Source: JAGMDK01 sp023128695
GTDB taxonomy: Bacteria > Planctomycetota > Phycisphaerae > UBA1845 > Fen-1342
Reading direction: 5' to 3'
Assembly (NCBI GenBank): GCA_030628805.1
Contig: DAOVQG010000164.1
Coordinates: 1 to 10,434 of the forward strand
DNA length: 10,434 nucleotides
The notes beneath the pieces were generated by a model. That model searched no databases, was not told where the DNA came from, and was given only the letters and a program-made list of their open reading frames with translations. The stretch's first letter is position 1, and each line of letters starts with the position of its first letter. A program made the translations under genes and the position numbers. Shown here piece by piece: positions 5,982 through 10,434 of the stretch.

Positions 5982-7131
5982 CACGGTCAATCCGCTCGCC
6001 CCGCGGGCCTCCCGAGGCCGGCTCTCGCTCCTGGAGCGTCTGCGGAAACGCGCCTGGGAGTTCGATTTCTTCCAGGCCGTCTGGCTCTTCGAGCGCTATC
6101 GCGGCATCGAAGTGCCGGTTGGGCAGCGCGGCCCCGTCGCTCGGGAACGGCTGCGGTTCCGGCCGGACCTCTCACTCGGCTTCCCGGCTACCGACGTGCG
6201 GCGGATAACCGAATGTCGTGACCCCGCGGGCGGCGAGCCTTATTACTTGTTGGATGTGACCTTCCTGGGCATGTACGGTGTTTCGACGCCCTTGCCGGTC
6301 CATTACGCGATCGACATCCTGCGGGCCTCGGACCCGACGGTGACTGATGAGTCGACGGAGGATGGCCGCGAGCAGCCGGCGGACGCCCCACCCGCGTCGA
6401 GCCCCGTGCGTGACTTCCTCGATATCTTTCACCACCGCGTCATTTCGCTGTTTTACCGCAGTTGGCTGAAATATCGCTACGAGCGGATGTTCGCCGCCCC
6501 GCGGCGGGATGCCATCACCGAGTATCTGCGACTGCTGATCGGCTGTCCCCCGAGCTTCGACGAGTCGACTCTGGGGCTGCCGCCGATCCGTTTGATCCGC
6601 TACGCCGGCGCGTTGACGCAGCATCCGCGCTCCGCGACGACGCTGGCGGGCGTGTTGTACGACTATTGGGAAAACATCCCCGTCCGAGTGAGCCAGTTCC
6701 TCGGGCAATGGGTGCCGCTCGAGGAGGCCGACCTGAACCGCTTCGGCCTGGCGAACAGCGGGCTGGGCGTCGACCTTACCGTCGGCGACCAGGTGTACGA
6801 CCTGGGCGGGGCGTTCAATATCGCGGTCGGACCGGTCGATTGGGATACCTACCTTTCTTTTGTACCGGGCGGTTTCCGCTACATGCAGACCCGGGCGCTG
6901 ACCAAGCTCTACTGCTGCGACCCGCTGGCGTTTACCCTGGAAGTGACCCTGCGGGCCGGCGAGGTGCCCGAGACGCAACTCACCTCGGACAGCACGGCGG
7001 GGGCGCTCGGCATGACGAGCTGGGCGCGGACGGAGGAGATGGGGGAGACCTCCGTGACCTTCGCGGCGAGTGAAGAATCGTCGGTTACCTTGGGCATGAT
7101 GCCCGACCAGCCGCAAGCCCGCGCGGCCTAG
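5968..7131 (+). CDS. tssG: TssG, T6SS baseplate wedge protein
   Basis: The product is 387 aa, on the long side for TssG. The ATG at 5968 lies inside the end of tssF, with GGAAGG (5957-5962) 5 nt upstream, so translation is probably coupled. Family marks are WEFDFFQAVWLFERY (about residues 31-45), RLRFRPDLSLGFPATDV, LLDVTFLGMYGVSTPLPVHY, FLDIFHHRVISLFYRSWLKY (about residues 150-169), FLGQWVPL and a C-terminal FVPGGFRYMQTR segment. TssG bridges two TssF copies in the baseplate wedge. A Pro/Glu/Ser-rich stretch at about residues 125-148 looks like a flexible insertion between the two halves and helps explain the length. The last about 40 residues (ending QARAA) are not recognisable as a conserved region. 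Confidence 0.95.
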   Translation: MTATDTVNPLAPRASRGRLSLLERLRKRAWEFDFFQAVWLFERYRGIEVPVGQRGPVARERLRFRPDLSLGFPATDVRRITECRDPAGGEPYYLLDVTFLGMYGVSTPLPVHYAIDILRASDPTVTDESTEDGREQPADAPPASSPVRDFLDIFHHRVISLFYRSWLKYRYERMFAAPRRDAITEYLRLLIGCPPSFDESTLGLPPIRLIRYAGALTQHPRSATTLAGVLYDYWENIPVRVSQFLGQWVPLEEADLNRFGLANSGLGVDLTVGDQVYDLGGAFNIAVGPVDWDTYLSFVPGGFRYMQTRALTKLYCCDPLAFTLEVTLRAGEVPETQLTSDSTAGALGMTSWARTEEMGETSVTFAASEESSVTLGMMPDQPQARAA

Positions 7132-7180
7132 CCCGCGGGAGTCGGAGCAACAGTGTTGAATCGAAGTAAGTGTGTTGATG

Positions 7181-7198
7181 AATAGGCTTAACCTTATT
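7181..7198. repeat. Imperfect palindrome in the tssG-tssH gap
   Basis: AATAGGCTTAACCTTATT is a near palindrome (one G-T pair, one mismatch) and is the most AT-rich stretch of this gap. It could be an operator or a promoter region for tssH; nothing else supports that. The rest of 7132-7196 shows no recognisable gene or site. Confidence 0.25.
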
Positions 7199-7250
7199 GA
7201 CTGGGTGCCCCATCTTGACTGGGTGGCCCATCTTGACTGGGTGGCCCATC
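7197..7250 (+). repeat. Three tandem 18-nt repeats (TTGACTGGGTGGCCCATC)
   Basis: Copies lie at 7197-7214 (one base differs: GTGCCCC for GTGGCCC), 7215-7232 and 7233-7250. The third copy runs into the left arm of the long inverted repeat, so the tandem looks like local duplication of that repeat's end. The 18-nt period would keep a reading frame, but no gene is supported here. Confidence 0.9.
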
Positions 7251-7343
7251 GCTTCAGCGGTGGGGGACACGAATCAGCGGTATTATGTGCGCTCCCCTCC
7301 GCATTATTCGCGTCCCCCACCGCTAAAGCGATGGGCCACCCAG
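7237..7343. repeat. Long inverted repeat with 38-bp arms between tssG and tssH
   Basis: The left arm (7237-7274, starting CTGGGTGGCCCATCGCTT) and right arm (7306-7343, ending AGCGATGGGCCACCCAG) match at 36 of 38 positions, with a 31-nt loop (7275-7305). As RNA this would be a very stable stem. There is no T-run after it, so it is not a textbook terminator. The arm sequence resembles interspersed repeats I recall from planctomycetes, and the structure could be a small non-autonomous element. It lies about 150 bp before tssH, where it could reduce read-through or be cut by RNase III. Confidence 0.9.
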
Positions 7344-7389
7344 CCTGGAAACCTATGAACATGGCCGCGCTGCGCTTGGCCATGCCACC

Positions 7390-7454
7390 CACCGGCTGGA
7401 AGCCGGTGCCACACCACCAACGGTGCCACACTACCAACGGTGCCACACTACCAA
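7390..7454 (+). repeat. Half of the double-hairpin unit plus three tandem 17-nt copies
   Basis: CACCGGCT-GGA-AGCCGGTG (7390-7408) followed by GCCACAC is the second half of the unit found at 3966-4159 and 10277-10434; the first half is absent. Its end then repeats in tandem: CGGTGCCACACYACCAA at 7404-7420, 7421-7437 and 7438-7454. The array ends 19 bp before the GA-rich tssH ribosome site. Confidence 0.85.
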
Positions 7455-7473
7455 AAGGCCAGTATCCAGTATT

Positions 7474-7482
7474 GAGAGAGAG
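7474..7482 (+). promoter_or_regulatory. GA-rich ribosome binding site of tssH
   Basis: GAGAGAGAG lies 8 nt before the ATG at 7491. It overlaps the in-frame GTG at 7482, which therefore is unlikely to be the start. Confidence 0.55.
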
Positions 7483-7490
7483 TGGACATC

Positions 7491-10259
7491 ATGAGTGACA
7501 GCACATCGGCCGCCGCCACCGCGGATCAACTTCGGACTCTTCTGCGTCGCTGCGACGCCCAGGCTATCCAGGCTTTCCAGGGTGCTGCCAGCGTCTGCGC
7601 CTCGCGTTCTCATTATGAAATCGCGCCCGAGCACCTGCTCTTGCGCTTGCTCGACGAAACCGTGACCGATGTCAACGCGATCTTCTCCACGTTCAACGTC
7701 GATCGCGGGCGCGTTCGCCACGCCGTGCAGCGCACCTTGGACCAAATGCCCGGCCAGCACCGCGGCAAGCCGGCCCTCTCGCCGAAACTGGTGGAGTTAT
7801 TCCAGTCGGCGGCGGTAATGGCGGACCAGTTCGGGTTCGACCAGATTCGGCCGGGCCTACTCATGCTGGCGGTCGTGCTGAACCCCGAGCACGTAAACCT
7901 GGGCGAGTATGCTTCCGAACTGGAGCGCATCAACGTCGATCAGTTGCGCGACCATTTTCACGAGATCGTGCTGGGGGCTGCGCCGCCGACCGGCACGCCG
8001 GGGCCCGGCGCTCCCGGACCGGCGGGGGGTCCCATCGCCGGCGGAGCGATGGAACAGTTCACCGTCGACCTCACCGCCAAGGCCCGCGCCGGTCAGATCG
8101 ACCCCGTCTTCGGCCGTGATCCTGAAATCCGCCAAATGATCGACATCCTCGGTCGGCGGCGCAAGAACAACCCGATCATCGTCGGCGAACCGGGTACCGG
8201 GAAGACCGCCATCGTCGAGGGATTTGCGCTGCGCATCACCGAAGGTGACGTGCCGCCCTTCCTGCGCGGCGTGAAGCTGCTCTGTCTCGACCTGGGTCTG
8301 CTGCAAGCCGGGGCGGGGGTGAAGGGCGAATTCGAGAACCGCCTCAAGAACGTCATCAAGGAAATCAAGGCGAGCGAGACTCCCATCATTACGTTCATTG
8401 ACGAGGCCCACATGATGATCGGGGGCGGGGCGGGTGCCGGCGGCGGCGACGCCTCCAACCTGCTCAAGCCGGCCTTGGCCCGCGGCGAGCTGCGCACCGT
8501 GGCCGCCACCACGTGGGCTGAATACAAGAAATACTTCGAGAAGGATGCCGCCCTTGAACGCCGCTTCCAACTGGTGCGCTGCAACGAGCCGGCGATCGAG
8601 GACACCGTGGTGATGCTGCGGGGCTTGAAGGATAAGTACGAAACGCATCACAAGGTGATCATGCTCGACGAGGCGGTCACGGCGGCGGCCGAACTGGCCA
8701 AACGCTATGTAAACGGGCGCTTTCTGCCCGACTCGGCGGTCGACCTGCTCGATACCGCGGCCGCCCGCGTGGCCGTCGGTCTGACGACCCGCCCGGCGTC
8801 GCTGGAAGACATCGACCGCCAACTCACGAATCTGGACACCGCGATCGAAGCCCTGAACCGCGACCGAGACGCCGGTCTGACGATCGAAGAGAAGATGTTG
8901 ACGGAGATGGAAGAGTCGCGCACGGCACTGCTCGAGGATCGCGAGAAAACCGAGCAGCGCTGGCAGAATGAGCTCGAAGCCGTCAACCACATTCGCGACC
9001 TGCGGGCTAAGCTCCAGGGCGAGGACAGCCCCGATGCGATTGCTCGCAGAGAGGAAGCCGCCACGGCGCAGGACGCGGCTCCGAAAGAAGCTGACAAAGA
9101 GGAGGCCGCCGAAGAGGCGGAAGCAGAGGCAAAGGAGCCGGAACCGGCCGAGGCGGTTGACGAAGGTGAGCTTCGCAAACAGATCGACGAGGGGATGGCG
9201 GCGTTGAAGGAGATCCAAGACGAGGATCCGCTATTGTACGCGCAGGTGGACGCGGACGCGATCGCCGCCGTGCTTTCGGACTGGACCGGCATCCCGGTCG
9301 GCAAGGTCGTCAAGGACGAGATTTCCGCCACGCTGAACATGGAGGATCGGCTGCGCGAACGCGTCGTCGGCCAGGATCATGCCCTGGAAACCATCGCCGA
9401 GAAACTGCGGTCCGCGAAAGCCGGGATCGGCAACCCCGCCCAGCCGATGGGCGTCTTCCTCTGCGTCGGCCCCAGCGGCACCGGCAAGACCGAGCTCGCG
9501 CTGACCGTCGCGGACCTGCTGTTCGGCGGCGACCGCTTCCTGACCTCGATCAATATGTCGGAGTTCATGGAGAAACACACCGTCTCGCAGCTCAAGGGCT
9601 CGCCGCCGGGCTATGTAGGCTACGGCGAGGGCGGCGTGCTGACCGAGGCGGTGCGGCAGAACCCGTATTCAGTGGTGTTGCTGGATGAGGTCGAAAAGGC
9701 CCACCCCGACGTCATGAACCTGTTCTACCAGGTGTTCGACAAGGGGAGCCTCGCGGACGGCGAGGGCCGCGTGATCGACTTCAAGAACACCGTTCTTTTC
9801 CTGACGAGTAATCTGGGGACCGACTCCATTCAAGAGTATTGTGAGCAGGCCGGAGACGACTTCGATGCCAAGGAACTGAAAGAGGTGGTCTACCCGCATT
9901 TGCGCGACCACTTCAAGCCGGCCCTGGTGGCCCGCATGACGGTGATCCCATTCCTGACGCTCGGCGACGATATTCTCCAGATGATCGCGAAGATGAAGTT
10001 GCGTAAGGTCGGCAAGCGCTTGGCCGCCGCCCACAAGGCCGAATTCCGGGTCAAGGACGACGTGTACGCGGTGATGGCCGGCCGTTGTCAGCAGGTGGAC
10101 CTGGGCGCCCGTCAGATCGACCACGTGATTGACCAGGCCGTGCTGCCCGTTTTGTCCCGCCGCTTGCTGGAGCAGATGGCGGCGGACAAGATCCCGGCCG
10201 TCGTCACCATGGGCACCGACGGTGAAGGTGAGTTTACCTACGAGTTTTCGGATGAGTAA
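7491..10259 (+). CDS. tssH: TssH (ClpV), AAA+ ATPase that disassembles the contracted T6SS sheath
   Basis: The product is 922 aa from the ATG at 7491, within the ClpV range. Domain order: a double Clp-N-like helical domain (about residues 14-160), a Pro/Gly-rich linker (162-187), the first AAA+ domain with Walker A GEPGTGKT (232-239), Walker B TFIDEA (301-306) and the LERRFQ arginine-finger region (355-360), a coiled-coil middle domain (about 441-575), and a second AAA+ domain with Walker A GPSGTGKT (660-667), Walker B LLDEVEKAH (from 730) and the GYVGYGEGG pore-loop segment. Both ATP sites look intact. The first pore loop reads VKGEFENRLK rather than the YRGEFE of ClpB, as in ClpV proteins I know. 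ClpV threads TssC from contracted sheaths so subunits can be reused. The middle domain carries a Glu/Ala-rich insertion (about 521-560) that is unusual. A general ClpB chaperone is the alternative, but the T6SS context argues against it. Confidence 0.95.
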   Translation: MSDSTSAAATADQLRTLLRRCDAQAIQAFQGAASVCASRSHYEIAPEHLLLRLLDETVTDVNAIFSTFNVDRGRVRHAVQRTLDQMPGQHRGKPALSPKLVELFQSAAVMADQFGFDQIRPGLLMLAVVLNPEHVNLGEYASELERINVDQLRDHFHEIVLGAAPPTGTPGPGAPGPAGGPIAGGAMEQFTVDLTAKARAGQIDPVFGRDPEIRQMIDILGRRRKNNPIIVGEPGTGKTAIVEGFALRITEGDVPPFLRGVKLLCLDLGLLQAGAGVKGEFENRLKNVIKEIKASETPIITFIDEAHMMIGGGAGAGGGDASNLLKPALARGELRTVAATTWAEYKKYFEKDAALERRFQLVRCNEPAIEDTVVMLRGLKDKYETHHKVIMLDEAVTAAAELAKRYVNGRFLPDSAVDLLDTAAARVAVGLTTRPASLEDIDRQLTNLDTAIEALNRDRDAGLTIEEKMLTEMEESRTALLEDREKTEQRWQNELEAVNHIRDLRAKLQGEDSPDAIARREEAATAQDAAPKEADKEEAAEEAEAEAKEPEPAEAVDEGELRKQIDEGMAALKEIQDEDPLLYAQVDADAIAAVLSDWTGIPVGKVVKDEISATLNMEDRLRERVVGQDHALETIAEKLRSAKAGIGNPAQPMGVFLCVGPSGTGKTELALTVADLLFGGDRFLTSINMSEFMEKHTVSQLKGSPPGYVGYGEGGVLTEAVRQNPYSVVLLDEVEKAHPDVMNLFYQVFDKGSLADGEGRVIDFKNTVLFLTSNLGTDSIQEYCEQAGDDFDAKELKEVVYPHLRDHFKPALVARMTVIPFLTLGDDILQMIAKMKLRKVGKRLAAAHKAEFRVKDDVYAVMAGRCQQVDLGARQIDHVIDQAVLPVLSRRLLEQMAADKIPAVVTMGTDGEGEFTYEFSDE

Positions 10260-10276
10260 TCGGTCTCTACAGGAAC

Positions 10277-10434
10277 GTAGCGACCGGGCCCCGTACCGGC
10301 CGTCCCACCGGCTGGAAGCCGGTGCCACACAATGTAGCGGCCGGGCCCCGTACCGGCCGTCCCACCGGCTGGAAGCCGGTGCCACACAATGTAGCGACCG
10401 GGCCCCGTACCGGCCGTCCCACCGGCTGGAAGCC
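10277..10434 (+). repeat. Tandem array of the 57-bp double-hairpin unit downstream of tssH
   Basis: Copies lie at 10277-10333, 10334-10390 and 10391-10434 (cut by the window edge), with an exact 57-bp period and only an A/G difference near the start of each unit. Each unit has the CCGG..CCGG first stem and the CACCGGCT-GGA-AGCCGGTG second stem, ending GCCACACAAT. The array begins 17 bp after the tssH stop and keeps the orientation of the genes. Such close identity suggests recent tandem duplication or homogenisation. There are no unique spacers, so this is not a CRISPR array. Confidence 0.92.

Noticed and set aside
7237..7343. Rho-independent terminator between tssG and tssH
   Set aside because: The stem is long but no T-run follows, and tssH continues the operon on the same strand.
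7172..7498. 108-aa open frame across the tssG-tssH gap
   Set aside because: It is a translation of tandem and inverted repeats (repeated DWVPHLDWVAHL), not a gene.
7857..9218. 453-aa open frame on the - strand across tssH
   Set aside because: It is a shadow of the conserved tssH coding frame, with low-complexity composition and no family resemblance.
7491..10259. Housekeeping chaperone ClpB rather than ClpV
   Set aside because: Its position directly after tssEFG, the P/G-rich linker, the VKGEFE pore loop and the divergent middle domain fit ClpV better.
10277..10434. CRISPR array
   Set aside because: The units are contiguous 57-bp tandem copies with no unique spacers, and no cas genes are present.

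Overview
The window is a stretch of a type VI secretion system (T6SS) locus. Eight genes lie head to tail on the + strand in the order tssA (3' end only), tssB, tssC, hcp (tssD), tssE, tssF, tssG, tssH (clpV). No credible gene was found on the - strand. Together these genes encode the cytoplasmic contractile part of the machine: the sheath (TssB/TssC), the inner tube (Hcp), the sheath-baseplate connector (TssE), wedge components (TssF/TssG), the AAA+ ATPase that recycles the contracted sheath (TssH/ClpV), and a TssA-type assembly protein. The membrane complex (tssJ, tssL, tssM), tssK, the VgrG spike, PAAR tips and effectors are not in the window and must be encoded elsewhere if the system works.

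The organism is probably a GC-rich planctomycete. This rests mainly on the intergenic repeats. The double-hairpin unit (GTAGCGG..CGGGCCCCGTACCGGCC.., then CACCGGCTGGAAGCCGGTGCCACAC), the CACTGCTCTTGAGCAGTG hairpins and the GGTGGGGGACGCGAAT-type inverted repeat resemble interspersed repeats I remember from planctomycete genomes. In translation the first gives the familiar spurious 'CGTGFQPV..RPVRGP' peptides. This is recall, not a search result.

Layout: 1-420 tssA 3' end; 459-989 tssB; 990-1072 a short gap with a small hairpin, a tandem TATAACG and a perfect 12-bp palindrome next to the tssC ribosome site; 1073-2557 tssC; 2558-2753 twin hairpins, then a leader with a strong ribosome site; 2754-3233 hcp; 3230-3360 a MITE-like element whose left end overlaps the hcp stop codon; 3361-3500 unexplained leader; 3501-3953 tssE; 3966-4159 three double-hairpin repeats running almost to the tssF start; 4167-5981 tssF; 5968-7131 tssG (14-nt overlap with tssF); 7132-7490 a 359-bp gap with 18-nt tandem repeats, a 38-bp-arm inverted repeat, one half of the double-hairpin unit and 17-nt tandem repeats; 7491-10259 tssH; 10277-10434 a 57-bp-period tandem array of the double-hairpin unit, cut by the window edge.

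The proteins are canonical, and I do not see a new enzymatic system. The unusual part is the spaces between genes. Four of the gaps, and the region after tssH, carry structured repeats of several families, the double-hairpin units all in the same orientation. If the locus is transcribed as one mRNA, that mRNA would contain many stable hairpins separating the sheath, tube, baseplate and ATPase cistrons. tssE and tssF also share one reading frame, with a single TGA and 71 sense codons of repeat-derived sequence between them.
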